The notes beneath the pieces are model-generated. The model saw only the letters and a list, made by a program, of their open reading frames with translations. It searched no databases and was not told the origin of the DNA. From assembly GCA_029204225.1 (NCBI GenBank), contig CM055098.1:50734483-50798482 (forward strand): a stretch of 64,000 nucleotides of DNA, read 5' to 3'. The translations under genes and the position numbers were made by a program. Shown here in pieces: positions 10,466 to 21,519 of the stretch; the first letter of the stretch is position 1, and each line of letters starts with the position of its first letter. Source of the stretch: Diphasiastrum complanatum. Lineage: Eukaryota; Streptophyta; Lycopodiopsida; Lycopodiales; Lycopodiaceae.

Positions 10466-11043
10466 TGTTGGGGGATAGAGATCAATTCAAGGCCTCTCAC
10501 AACTTTTCACAAATAGTATCATTCCCATGAGAGAGTTCTAGCATTCTTTCAACCATGCATTCATGTACAAGAGCAAAAACACAACTCCTATGAGTGACAC
10601 TATCCCCATCGTTCTAACACTATATTCTATCACTACCTCCACATTAACACTACTTGCAAAAGCTTTTAATGCTACACAAGCATCAAATCTATTTTAACAC
10701 GACTCACTATTACAAAGAAGCAAGGGAGGCATCATGCATCTAGACTATGCTCTCGAATCATGGATTAACACTACTAGAAAACCACAAAACAAAGCATGAA
10801 AATCCAACGAAACCAAAAGTATGACAGAGAGAGGAGTTAGAAGCATGAATGTTCATGATGAGACTTCGACAGAATCTCCTCCTCTTGATAGAATGAGAAA
10901 TGTGTACAAGAGGTGTCTTTTTATGGTTGAGGTACCTCTTAATCCTATTGGTTTGCCTATGTGGCACACCTACTACTTCTATTGGCAAGCCTAGGTGGTG
11001 CCCATGTGAAGTTCATGTGATCTCCATGTCGAAAAATGGTTGG
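10466..11043 (-). repeat. H 5' LTR, incomplete
   Basis: The inner end is TGTTGGGGG on the plus strand. The segment shares its layout with the B LTR: a TTCCCATGAGAG block, runs of ATTAACACTA, and a TATA-like CCATAAAAAGACA on the minus strand at 10914-10926. The outer boundary is unclear because Copia C material begins by about 11047. No second LTR is present. Confidence 0.6.
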
Positions 11044-11159
11044 TTATCAGAAATGAGTTCTGATACGATGTCGTAAAAACAATGGGTATGTGGAAGGATC
11101 AATTGATATCGGATTAGTAGAGATCTGATCGAAACAGAACTCTGATATCAAATCGAAAA

Positions 11160-11901
11160 TGTGTAATAGCAGCGGAAGTTTTAGCAACAGATGGTTGTGG
11201 ACCGGAAGCGCGTCAATTACCAACAACAATAATCAAGATGAATGAACAGTAGCAATGCGCAATAGAACAAAACAATAGTGTAGACAAAATTTGCACTCTG
11301 ATTGATTGAAAAATGAGTACAATAGCTTGAAGTAATAGCGCGAGGTTGTGTATCAAAAAATAAGCTTCATCTGAATGTCATTGAGCAAAAATTAATTAGC
11401 TACAGAATGATATTGTTGTTTTAATCTGATCATGCGCTGACTATATACATTGATGATTGCATGTCAGTGATCAGTATATTGAAAGCATGGCATTAATCTA
11501 CTTAATTTACTGTATTTGTCCTACAGTAGGTAGTCGTCATTCTGACCATAAATATATGTACAGAGTAGGTGGACTGTCAACGTCGCGATGTGGGTCGGAT
11601 TTCTGGTTGACGGTATCAAAAAATACAATGAATCAAAAATATACAATGACTCGAGAAATTACAGGATTGACTCGGAAAATTACGACTCGAGTCGAGTCAA
11701 TCCGGTATCGAGAAATTCTAAAAAAATACTACGAATTTTTTGAGTCGATCCGATATCGAAAAAGTCTAATTCTAGATTTCGATCTTCTGTTTAAAACTTC
11801 GAGTCTCTTTTCTTTTTTTTTTAGTTTTCTAGTATAAGTATATACAACGTTTAGAATGCTCATTACCGAATGGATTTGGGCCTGAGCATTGAAATCCAAC
11901 A
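11160..11901 (-). repeat. C 3' LTR
   Basis: It begins TGTGTAATAGC and ends ATCCAACA on the plus strand, so TGTTGGAT...TTACACA in element orientation. It matches 40325-41066 over its whole length with small indels. A polypurine tract adjoins the high-coordinate side as expected. The low-coordinate side, unexpectedly, has a PBS-like TGATATCAGAGTTC (minus strand, 11150-11137), which hints at a tandem copy sharing this LTR. Confidence 0.9.
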
Positions 11902-11912
11902 CTCCCCCTTAA
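11902..11912 (-). other. C polypurine tract
   Basis: On the minus strand TTAAGGGGGAG immediately precedes the LTR start TGTTGGAT. This is the standard plus-strand primer position of an LTR retrotransposon, and it fixes the orientation of element C. Confidence 0.9.
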
Positions 11913-11977
11913 TATGGATCCTGAAAAACATCGATCTTCATATTTAGCATATTGTTAAATGTGAGATGATGCTCCTT

Positions 11978-11982
11978 GGATA
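11978..11982 (+). repeat. Target-site duplication of A, left (GGATA)
   Basis: GGATA precedes the 5' LTR of A and recurs exactly at 22546-22550 after its 3' LTR, showing that A inserted into the 3' end of C. Confidence 0.85.
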
Positions 11983-12997
11983 TGTTGGAGTTTAATCTTG
12001 CTCCTACTCATCCTAACTGCCACTCTCTCAAGTAGTCTGTAGAAAATGAACTGTTTTTCAACAGTCTGCATTCTTGCACTGATTGTCGCTACAGTCTGCA
12101 TTTTTACTCAAAAATTTTCACAGGCGAAAAACCCAACACTATCACCTTTGTCACCTTTGGAACATCTTGAGCAACTAAGTGTTTTGCGACACTTGTGTTA
12201 ACTCAGTTTTAGGCCATTTTAGACACTTCCAGAAATGCGACACTACTTCGCATAAAATGCAAAATATGCGAAAAAGACGACACTCTGCAAAAATACACAT
12301 GATTCCAAGTACAGACTATCTACGTCTTCACGCTCCAATAATAATCGTTCTAATTAGTTAGTTAATCAGCTGTTAAGCGATCTTGTAAATGCAAAGATAG
12401 AATAATGCAAGATCTTCCAGTTGTTATATACGTAAATGAGTGATTGAAGGAAGAGAGAGAGATTCAAAAGTTGATTCGTCAGATGATACATGAGATATAC
12501 AAATATCTACGGCCAAAATTGGTCTTTCAATAGTTGACTCCTCAGAGTTAGTGATCATAGAGAGAGAGCAAATATTCAGAGCGATAGCTATTGTCCTGTT
12601 TCTGTTGGTAGGATCACGAGCTTATCAGCGCTTTGTTTTGTGGTCTGATCGTTATTTTTTACAACACTTATATACAAATTCGCTATTGTTCCATTTTCTT
12701 ACATTCTTATTGAATGTTAAGTAACTCTCACTCTTCTTCCACAATGTCACAGACAAGGAAATGTACGGTTGTCCTTGATGCCTAATTGTAATTACATTCC
12801 TAAATATCAGGATCAGTGAATTGCATGGCTGTCTTTGATGCCTAATAGTTTTTCACAATATATCTAAATGGTTGTCTAAGACACCTACACTGATACTCTC
12901 ATCAGAAGCAACTCTTTAATATCCGTTCTCCAAGTAATCCGAGATCCTTTAATAGGAATTTATTTTATCAGTTGGCATCAACATCCAAGCCAACAAG
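11983..12997 (+). repeat. A 5' LTR
   Basis: It starts TGTTGGAGTTTAATCTTGCT and ends GCCAACA. It matches 21520-22545 but lacks about 26 bp (the CTCTTTTCTTTTTCCCATG part) near the start. CTTGTAAATGC near 12383 corresponds to the TATA-like CTTATAAATGC of the other LTR. Confidence 0.95.
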
Positions 12998-13000
12998 TTG

Positions 13001-13012
13001 GTATCAGCATGA
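13001..13012 (+). other. A primer-binding site (initiator tRNA-Met type)
   Basis: TGGTATCAGCAT, three bases after the LTR, is close to TGGTATCAGAGC, the PBS complementary to plant initiator tRNA-Met. Two bases are changed. Confidence 0.85.
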
Positions 13013-13122
13013 GGTGCTTTTTGGGCTACTAGAGTCTAGGATATATATAGGAACCTAATATGTTCTTGTTTTTTCAAAGCTAGTTCATATTTTGTCTGTG
13101 TAATCTCTGATCCTCGATTTTA

Positions 13123-13398
13123 ATGGAAGGCTCAACCTCAGAGATCCGTCAACAAGTTCAACAGAGATGATTTCCACATGTGGAAATTCAAGATGAGGAT
13201 GATCTTAATCGAGAAGGAGCTATGGGGATATGTAAACGGTTTAATAGCCAGACCACAGAACTTGAATTGCTCTCAACATGGAAAGCAAAGGATGGCAAAG
13301 CACTTGCCATTGTATCCTTGAATTTGAAAGACACTCAGAGTGCTCACGTATCAAATAGCACCACCTCCAAAGAAGCATGGGATATCCTAACAAGTATC
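13123..13398 (+). pseudogene. gag: A gag N-terminal part
   Basis: After a Met-Glu-Gly-Ser start the frame shifts, and a neighbouring frame gives KFNRDDFHMWKFKMRMILIE and KELWGYVNG, the conserved Copia GAG N-terminus. The annotated long frame then reads ALAIVSLNLKDTQ and TSKEAWDILTSIYE. Right after IYE the sequence is cut by Copia E; at 19382 it resumes as TLDVSTHLFLRKKVLTLKM, exactly the next GAG residues. Confidence 0.85.
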
Positions 13399-13403
13399 TA
13401 TGA

Positions 13404-13652
13404 AGTTAAAATAGCAATGATCGACTTATACAGTGCTTTCTTATTTCGACGGCACCACGTGTGCTTAGTTCTAGAGTTATCAGGCCAACTTTCTTTTACG
13501 AGCCCTTTGAGTGCTTTTAAGGAACTCATCTTTGTACTTACGAAGCAGTTGAATATACAGTTTGAAGAGAGCAATTCTGGGTTCTTGTTGCACTTGACAT
13601 TGTGCTATGGTGATTGATCCAGTCGGGTGTTTTCAATTGTGTTTTCTTAACT
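13404..13652 (+). repeat. E 5' LTR
   Basis: Short LTR starting AGTTAAAATAGCAATGATCG and ending GTGTTTTCTTAACT, abutting the PBS with no gap. The TSD TATGA precedes it. Confidence 0.95.
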
Positions 13653-13666
13653 TGGTATCAGAGCCC
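13653..13666 (+). other. E primer-binding site (initiator tRNA-Met)
   Basis: TGGTATCAGAGCCC immediately after the LTR is the standard plant Copia PBS complementary to the 3' end of initiator tRNA-Met. Confidence 0.95.
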
Positions 13667-14922
13667 TTGGTGGCTGGAATCACCGGACAAGAACAGAGAG
13701 CTGCGAATTCATGATGGTTTGGTGGCCTGGAAGCACAAAATTGAGTCTGTGGAGATTCGTGGAATGGCTCAAAACTGTAAAAAGGATTCAGAGACAGGGA
13801 ATTGTTGGTTGAATCAGAAAGCAAGCAAAGTTTGAAGCTGAAAATTTCTTCTGGAGGGTTGCTTGGTGTTTGTGATTGGTTTGAATCCAATCGAATACCA
13901 TTTGAAGAGCAGTTTGGAGCAGAAGATAACCGACAGTAGGGTGACCTCAGCCAGTTAGGAGCTGCAAAGGAAAGCTCAAGGAAAGCCTGAGTAAAGCTCA
14001 ATATATTTTTCTCTTCAAAATTGCTAAGGTTTCAAGGGACAAAATCTGAGATATCTCCTTGTCGAAGGTTGTTTTCAAAGCTGTGAGAGGCAATGAATGG
14101 ACGCCCTGGTAGCGCGATTCAGCGGTAGGGAGGCCGCGACTGGCCGTGGAGAAGGAAGGCAGCCAGTTCGATCCATGTGGAGCTACCATAGCCTGTGAAG
14201 GAGAGAGAAGAACTCCATCGCTGAGAGAGAGGAGGAGGAGAGGTCATGGGAACTCTCGCGCGCTCAGTCTTAATTGTCAGCTAGCGGCCCGAAGTGCTCA
14301 GTGCTTCGAAGGCCTTTGATCAACGCACAAAAGCGTTGACAGCCGTCCGATCTCGATTCATACAGATCGACGATGGTTATTTCACAATAGGTGGGTCGTT
14401 GGATATAAAGGATCCGTTGGATTGAAGTGAAAAAGTTTGAAGGGGTCTGAAGTGCAAAGTGCATTGCAACTTCATTAAAAATCTTCAAACTGAAAAAATT
14501 GTTGGGTCCCAAGTCTTTGAAGGGTGAAGTTTCTTCACACTGAATAAACAGTTCAAAAACCCAAATTGCCCTTATTTTCACCTCCTTTAGCCTATTTTGG
14601 CCAAACGAAAGGCTATAGCCTCCAAACGAAGGGCACCCTGACTGTACCTACAAGTACGGTACACCAAAACAGAGTGATTGCCATGGAGAAAGTGTTCGAA
14701 GTGCCCCAGAAGTGATTTCACCATTCCACTGGGCAGGAATCTGGGAGTTGGTGACGTGAAGCATTTTGGAAAACGACGCCAGTTTGGCTTTCAATTTGGC
14801 AAAAGAGCGGCGGGTGGCCTGGTAAGCTAAAAATTGCAGGTCATTATTATCGATTTCTGACATCACAGTTGGCTCTAGCATACACTTTATAGCCTATAGG
14901 TGAAGTTTTAAGCAGTTCGGAG
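13667..14922 (+). other. E untranslated leader
   Basis: About 1.26 kb separate the PBS from the gag start, which is long for a Copia element. I see no domain on either strand. A purine-rich GAGA/GGAGGAG block lies at 14198-14245. The stretch may hold packaging or translation signals, but nothing specific can be read from it. Confidence 0.6.
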
Positions 14923-17900
14923 ATGGCAAACATCAATGAGGCAATTTTGGGCGATGCAAGCAAACTTGATGGGGCTTCTAGCTACAACATTTGGAAATTC
15001 AGAATGAAGAGCATTTTGATGGAGAAAGATTTGTGGGAAATCGTGGAAGATATTGAAGTCCGGCCAAATACCACTCCAGGTGACATAAGGGCCTTTGATA
15101 AAAAGGTGCAGACAGCATTATCCTTGATCAATCTTTCAGTGAAAGACTATGTGATCACTCACATAAGTGATGTCACGATGGCTAGGGGAGCTTGGGAAGC
15201 TCTTAGAATGCAATTTCAAACTTGCAATCCATCTCGAGCCATGTTCTTGAAGTCGAGATTGAACACAGTAAGGATGGAAGAAAGTGAATCAGTGGGATCC
15301 TTCTTCACCAGGATAAAGGAACGAAGAGATCAACTTGTGGCAATTGGAGAACCAATCAGAGATATTGAATTGGTACATACCACAATGAGCGGTGTCTCGG
15401 AAGGGCTACAGATGTTTGTGACCGGCATTGCTTCAAGGGAGAGGTTGCCTACTTTTGAAGACTTCCACGAAATCATGTTGCAAGAAGAGCAGCGTCGCGA
15501 AGTGGTGAAGTCAAGACAAACCCCACATGAGGATCAAGCCTTACTTGCTAAAGGCAAGCAGAAAGGATGGAAAAGGATTCCTAAGAAATCCAAGGATGAT
15601 GATGACGAAGGAGAGTCGTCATCAAAAGGGAAAAAGAAGAAGAAAGGAAAATGTTACTATTGCCACAAACCGGGCCATTGGGCACGCGAGTGTTATAAGA
15701 AGAAAACAGACATAAAGGCAAGAAAAGTGACTCAACAAGGAAACATTGCCGAAGATGATGGAGAAGATGACGAGACAAGGGTTTTCTCATCGGCATTGGC
15801 ATCCCAAGTTGATGATGGTGCCAGATGGTTCATAGACTCAGGCGCCACAAGGCATACGATCGGAAAACATGATTGGTTTGAAAAATTCTCACCAATCCAT
15901 AATGGAGATAAGGTCACTCAAGCCAATGGAGAGGAATGCCAGATACAGGGTGTGGGCAATGTACATGTGCAATTTCCTGATGGCAAAATTAAAAACATCC
16001 CTAATGTACTTGATGTTCCTGGACTCAAAAAGAGTTTGCTTTTTGTTGGTGTAATGGCAAATCAACATTTTAAAGTTGAATTTGTCAAGGATGGATGCCT
16101 TATGAAGGATACGAACCACAACCACAAAGTAGTGGCGAAGGGTTATAGAGATAGTAATTGTGGCCTCTATAAATTGGATGCTGCAAAACCAAGTGAATAT
16201 GGTTTGGCTATCTCAACAGCATCTCAATCCGAGTTGTGGCACAGAAGACTTGGTCATTTGAACTATGGGAGCTTGAGATTGATGACGAAGCTAAAGATGG
16301 TAATAGGGTTACCGGCATTGCAGGATGATCATCATACAATATGTGAAGGATGCATCATGGGAAAGCATCACAGAGAGACATTCAAGAAAGGTGGAGCTGC
16401 AAGAGCTAAGAAACCGTTGGAACTAATTCACAGCGACCTGTGTGGCCCAATGAAGACCATGTCGTTGGGGAAAGCATATTATTTTATGACTTTCATAGAT
16501 GATTACTCTAGGAGGACATGGATTTATTTCTTGAAAAAGAATTCTAACGCTTTTGCTCCCTTCAAGGAGTTCCAAAACTTTGGTAGAGAACCAACTAGAT
16601 GCACGCATCAAAGTGCTAAGATCTGATAGAGGGGGTGAATACAAATCTAATGATTTTGAGGACTTTTGCAAGGAACACGGCATTAAAAGACAATTCACAC
16701 AGTCACACACGCCACATAGTAATGGTGTAGCTGAAAGGAAAAACAGAACTATTATGGAGAGTGCACGCTCCATGATGAAGCAAATGGGCTTGACCAATTC
16801 ACTTTGGTCGGAAGCGTGCAGTGCGGCAATGTTCTTGCAAAACAGGAGCCCTACAGTTGCGGTTCCAAATATGACTCCTGAAGAAGCATTTACTGGAATA
16901 AAGCCAAAAATCGACAAGTTTCGTGTCATTGGATGTAAGGCCTATGTACATGTGCCAAAGGAGGAGCGAAAGAAACTTGATGCCAAAGCAATCAAGTGTA
17001 TCTTCGTCGGTTATGATGAAAGAACGAAAGCTTACAGATGTTTTGATCTTGTAATGAACAAAACTCACATTAGCAAAGATATGATCTTTGATGAAATGCA
17101 TAGATATGAAGATGAAGACCATGCAAGCGGTGAAAGCATCAAGAGACTTCCCACAATTCTGGAGGAAGAAAATGAAGAAGATGCTCCACAAAATGATGCA
17201 CCGGAATACGAAAGTCGAGAGGGCGAATATGAAAGAACACCACCTATTTAAGAGCCTAGGGGGAGGTACTTGGAGAAACCGGTTGGAAGTAAGAGACATT
17301 ACTTGGACACTCCTTGGGATACGTACTCTCCATGTAGTGTATCACCTGAATCTAAGATACCAAAATCGTATGAAAAGATCATGAAGGACGCAAAGCTAAA
17401 TCAAACAGGATCTAGCACACAAAGTGAAGTGAGAAGATCAACACAGGAAAGGAAGTCTCCCGATCGTTATCATGTGAACTATGCCCTAATGACTGACATT
17501 TTAAAGTGTCAAGAGCCATCAACCTTTGATGAGGCAAAAGATCACAAAGAGTGGCAAAGGGCAATGGAAGGAAGAGATAGAATCCATCCAAAGACATGAT
17601 TCATGGGAGTTGGTTGATCTACCACTTGGAAAGAAATCCATTGACAACAAATGGGTGTTTAGAACAAAGTTTCATGCAGATGGCACAATAGCAAAGTATA
17701 AGGCACGCCCAGTAGTGAAGGGTTATGAGCAAAGCAAAGGAATTGACTATGAAGAGACATTTGCTCCAGTGGCTAAGTGGACTACGCTACGCCTTATCAT
17801 TGCCTTAGAATCTCATTTTGGGTGAAAGATCCATCAAATGGATGTGAAGTCTGCATTTTTGAATGGTGACTTAGAGGAAGAAGTTTACATGGTCCAACCA

Positions 17901-18923
17901 CAGGGCTTCATGGCAAAAGGGCAAGAACAGAAGGTATGTAAACTACAAAAAGCACTTTATGGCCTTAAGCAAGCGCCACGCGCATGGTATGGATGCATTG
18001 ACAGTTACTTTCTTTCACATGGATTTGTAAGAACAAATTCAGACCCAAATCTTTATGCTCTTATAAGTGATGACAACATTGCCTTGATTGTACTTTACGT
18101 TGATGATATCATTATCACTGGTAATGATGAGAACCTCACTCGTTCTATCAAAGCCAACTTGTGCAAGCAATTTGAGATGACAGATTTAGATCTTATGCAC
18201 TATTGCTTGGGTGTTGAAGTATGGCAAACTAGCAGTGATATCAGGTTATGTCAAATAGGCGAGATATTGGAGAGATTTCACATGACAGAGTGCAAACCTT
18301 CCATCACCCCTTGCGAAGCTAGTAAGAAATTATCTCGTATTGATGATAGTGCACATGTTGATGCTACACTATTTCGTCAGCTAGTTGGAAGTTTAATATA
18401 TCTTACGACTACACGTCCTGATATCTGCTATGCTGTAAGTTTGATTAGCCAATTCATGTCATCACCCACTATGGACCATTGGAAAGCTGCAAAAAGGATT
18501 TTGAGGTATATGAAAAGTACACCGAACCTTGGTCTAATCTACAAAAGACAAAGTGTTTTACCTAAGTTGCAAGGTTATGTTGACGCTGATTGGGCTGGAA
18601 GTATAGATGATAGAAAGTCAACAACAGGTTATACCTTCAATTTTGGTAGCGGCTGTTTTTCATGATCTAGCAAGAAGCAAGATACTATTTCTCTTTCTTC
18701 CATAGAAGCCGAATATAAAGCGTTGAGTTCTGCTACCCAAGAAGCTATTTGGCTACGTAAGTTGTTATGTGACATTGGCATGAAGCAGGTAAATCCCACT
18801 GTTATTTTCTATGATAGTCAAAGCGGAATACAATTGGCTAAAAATCCAATCTTTCACGCAAGGACAAAACATATTGAAGTAAAATATCACTTTGTGCGTA
18901 AAAATTACAATCTGAAGACATAA
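14923..18923 (+). pseudogene. gag-pol: E gag-pol polyprotein, nearly complete
   Basis: The start Met gives a classic Copia GAG (GASSYNIWKFRMKSILMEKD, then ARGAWEALRMQF). A CX2CX4HX4C knuckle (CYYCHKPGHWAREC) is followed by protease WFIDSGATRHT, the GAG-pre-integrase HH-CC zinc site (LWHRRLGHLN ... CEGCIMGK), integrase D,D,E positions (HSDLCGPM, RSDRGGEY, SNGVAERKNRT), RT (QMDVKSAFLNGDLEEEVYM, YGLKQAPRAWY, LYVDDIIITG) and RNase H (GYVDADWAGSIDDRKSTTGY, HARTKHIEVKYHFVR). Defects are a frameshift near 16580, TAA at 17249, a frameshift near 17580, TGA at 17823, TGA at 18663 and a late frameshift. Both TGAs sit where a conserved Trp (TGG) is expected. Apart from these the polyprotein is full length. 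Confidence 0.95.
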
Positions 18924-19118
18924 GTATTGTACATTGTTCTACGTTGTTACAAGTTGCTGATATATTTACAAAAGCTTTAAGTAAAGAAAAGTTTGAAACT
19001 TTTAGAGCCAAACTTGGCTTAGACTAGGTCATGTAAAAAGCCTTTACTTGTAATGCTATCATGGAGGTATGTTCCATAAATAGAGTATACTCTAAAATAA
19101 GAAATGACGTTGATCATT

Positions 19119-19127
19119 GAGGGAGAG
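19119..19127 (+). other. E polypurine tract
   Basis: GAGGGAGAG directly precedes the 3' LTR start AGTTAAAA, as expected for plus-strand priming. Confidence 0.85.
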
Positions 19128-19376
19128 AGTTAAAATAGCAATGATCGACTTATACAGTGCTTTCTTATTTCGACGGCACCACATGTGCTTAGTTCTAGAG
19201 TTATCATGCCATCTTTCTTTTACGAGCCCTTTGAGTGTTTTTAAGAAACTCATCTTTGTACTTATGAAGCAGTTGAATATACAGTTTGAAGAGAGCAATT
19301 ATGGGTTCTTGTTGCACTTGATGTTGTGCTATGGTGATTGATCCGGTCGGTTGTTTTCAATTGTGTTTTCTTAACT
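19128..19376 (+). repeat. E 3' LTR
   Basis: Same length (249 bp) as the 5' LTR, with 11 differences by eye, eight of them transitions. It is followed by the TSD TATGA and the resumed gag of Copia A. Confidence 0.95.
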
Positions 19377-19381
19377 TATGA

Positions 19382-20852
19382 AACCTTAGATGTATCGACT
19401 CATCTCTTCTTGAGAAAGAAGGTCCTCACACTCAAAATGAGTGAAGGCACCTCAGTCAGTGATCATCTAAACGAGTTCAAACAATTGCTGAATAAACTTG
19501 CTACAATAGATTCTCCTATATCAGAAGAAGACTCAATGATGTCTCTTCTTGCCAGTCTTCCATCCTCCTACGATATTCTAGTATTGCTTTTGAGCAGTAC
19601 TCATGCGCTGTCTCTTTAGAAACTGACAGCAAGTCTTTTGTAAGAAGAAATACGGAGGAAAAACTTATCCACGACGAGTACCAAGTCGATGGCATTGTAC
19701 TCTAATAAGCATCAGTCCAAGAAGAAGAATTTCAAGAATAAAAAGACAAACGCAGGGCAGCCAGATTCAACGCAACAACGACAACAACAACACAGACAAC
19801 AACAGCCATCCAAGACCAAATTCTTTTGCAAATATTGCAAAAGAACAAACCATGACATTAAGGATTGTCGCACCCTCAAGCACAATGAAGCGAGGAAGAA
19901 GATGCAGCAGCACCAAAATGAAGGTTCTGACTCTGTCAAAAATTCCCAAGAGGATGACAAGGCACTGATGGTACAAGACCAACCAAATAGAGATGCCTGT
20001 CATTGGTATCTTGATTCAGGTGCTTCACATCACATGACACCATGTAAGAACCTTTTCTCTACTCTCACAGCAATGGACTCAAAGTACAGTTTCTTTGGTG
20101 ATTCAAGTTCACACAAGGTTGAAGGCCAAGGCTCCATTCTCCCTGATGACATTACTAGACAATTAGATGGTGTACTTTACATATCCAAGTTAACAAAGAG
20201 CTTATTATCTATTAGCAAGATCACTGATCAAGGCTATAGAGCCTTGTTTATTGCTAGTCGATGTACTATTATTGATGAGAATTTTAATGAAATACTCTCT
20301 GCACACAGAGAAGGAAATTTATACATCCTAAGTCACGATCATGCACTTCTTGTGAGTAACTCTGATACTCATATTTGGCATCAAAGACTAGGTCATTTAA
20401 ACATGCGTTCAATCTTGTACATGCATCATAACAAATTGGTCAAGGATATGAATATCAATGTTGTTACCACAGCTAATCAGACTGTCTGTGAAAATTGTTT
20501 ACTAAGGAAACAACCTAGAATAAAATTTCCAAGAGGACAAGCCAGTAGAGCGAAGTCCATTTTGTCACTGATTCACAGTGACTTATGTGGACCCATGAGC
20601 ATACCCTCTTTGGGTCAAGCTCTATATTTATCACATTCATTGATGACTACTCTCGGTTCACCAGAATTATGTTCATAAAGAACAAGTCAGACGCATTCAA
20701 TTGCTTCAAAGAATTTAGGCAATATGCTGAGAATCAGACTGGTCAGAGAATCAAGGCCTTGCCTTCTGATTTAGGGAGAGAGTACCTATCAAATGAAATG
20801 GTGGACTACTTATCATCATGTGGCGTGCACCATCAGTTCACAGCTAGCTACA
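19382..20852 (+). pseudogene. pol: A gag C-terminus, protease and integrase part
   Basis: Gag resumes after E and runs to LASLPSSYDILVLLL. After a stop at 19617-19619 the long frame at 19689-20678 shows a knuckle CX2CX4HX4C (CKYCKRTNHDIKDC), protease WYLDSGASHHMT, the pre-integrase pair LGHLN and CENCLLRKQ, and HSDLCGPM. A frameshift near 20630 leads to FIDDYSRFTRIMFIKNKSD and LGREYLSNEMVDYL of the integrase core. A Gln/Lys-rich stretch precedes the knuckle. The frame then jumps in phase to RT thumb sequence. Confidence 0.9.
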
Positions 20853-21480
20853 TAATGTATTCTATGATCTGTACACAACCTGATCTAGCATATGCGATGA
20901 GCACATTATCTCATTATATGTCCAATCCAAGCCTACAACATTGGAAGTCTCTGCAAAGAGTACTGAAGTACATTCAAGCTACGAATCACTATGCTTTAAG
21001 CTATAATGGTAATACAGAAGTTGCACTCACTTTAGTCACCTATTCAGATTCAGACTGGGTAGGAGACGTGGATACCAAGAAATCCACATCAAGATATATT
21101 TGTTTCCTTGCAGGAGGACTCATTTCATGGAACAGCAGAAAGCATAAATGCATTTCATTGTCCTCTACAGAATTCAAATACATTGCAGCTACATCAACAT
21201 TGAAGGAAATAAAGAAGGCTACTACAGGATCTACAATTTCCATAGATCGGTCCAACCATACTCCAGTGTGACAATCAGAGCTGCATAGCTCTATCTCTGA
21301 ACCCACAAACTCATAATAGAACTACGCATATAGAAATTGAATTTCATTTTCTTAGAGATAAGATTCAAAACCAAGATGTTGTGCTAAGTTACTGTCATAC
21401 AAACAGTATGTTGGCTAATATTTTGACAAAGCCATTGTCTAGAGATAAACATTCTAGTTTAGTAGATATGATAAATCTCA
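20853..21480 (+). pseudogene. pol: A RT thumb and RNase H
   Basis: SMICTQPDLAYAMSTLSHYM and LQRVLKYIQATN are the Copia RT end; YSDSDWVGDVDTKKSTSRY and ISLSSTEFKYIA are the RNase H core. It is fused in frame to the integrase core at about 20852, so the integrase C-terminus and all RT catalytic motifs are missing. After 21270 the frame is broken, but TRTTHIEIEFHF-like residues can be followed to the polypurine tract. Confidence 0.85.
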
Positions 21481-21510
21481 ATTGCAGTTCAAATTCATAG
21501 TAGTAAGCTC

Positions 21511-21519
21511 AAGGGGGAG
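21511..21519 (+). other. A polypurine tract
   Basis: AAGGGGGAG directly precedes the 3' LTR start TGTTGGAGTTTAATC. Confidence 0.95.

Larger units (their letters stand above)
8200..11043 (-). mobile_element. H: Gypsy relic (LTR, PBS, leader, partial gag)
   Basis: On the minus strand the order is a partial LTR (10466 to about 11043), a PBS-like site (10451-10464), a 1.2-kb leader rich in CGAAGGTT motifs, and a decayed gag. It is related to B, G and D by its gag and motifs. Protease, RT and integrase are absent. The upper edge abuts Copia C LTR material. Confidence 0.75.
13404..19376 (+). mobile_element. E: near-complete Copia element nested in A
   Basis: Two 249-bp LTRs (13404-13652, 19128-19376), PBS directly adjoining the left LTR, a 1.26-kb leader, full gag-pol with all domains, and a polypurine tract at 19119-19127. 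Both sides carry the perfect 5-bp duplication TATGA (13399-13403, 19377-19381). By eye the LTRs differ at 11 of 249 positions. The LTR ends are AGTTAA and TTAACT, a perfect 6-bp inverted repeat but not the usual TG/CA. This is the youngest and best preserved element of the window. Confidence 0.95.

Noticed and set aside
10339-10530. Plus-strand PBS GGCGCCATTGTTGGGGGATA suggesting a plus-oriented element
   Set aside because: Alignment with the B leader and LTR shows that this is the minus-strand PBS (TGGCGCC) next to the LTR start TGTTGGGGG; the resemblance on the plus strand is coincidental.
19712-20003. Cys/Leu-rich minus-strand frames that look like membrane proteins
   Set aside because: Shadow of the CAA/CAG-rich (Gln) stretch in the gag of Copia A on the plus strand.
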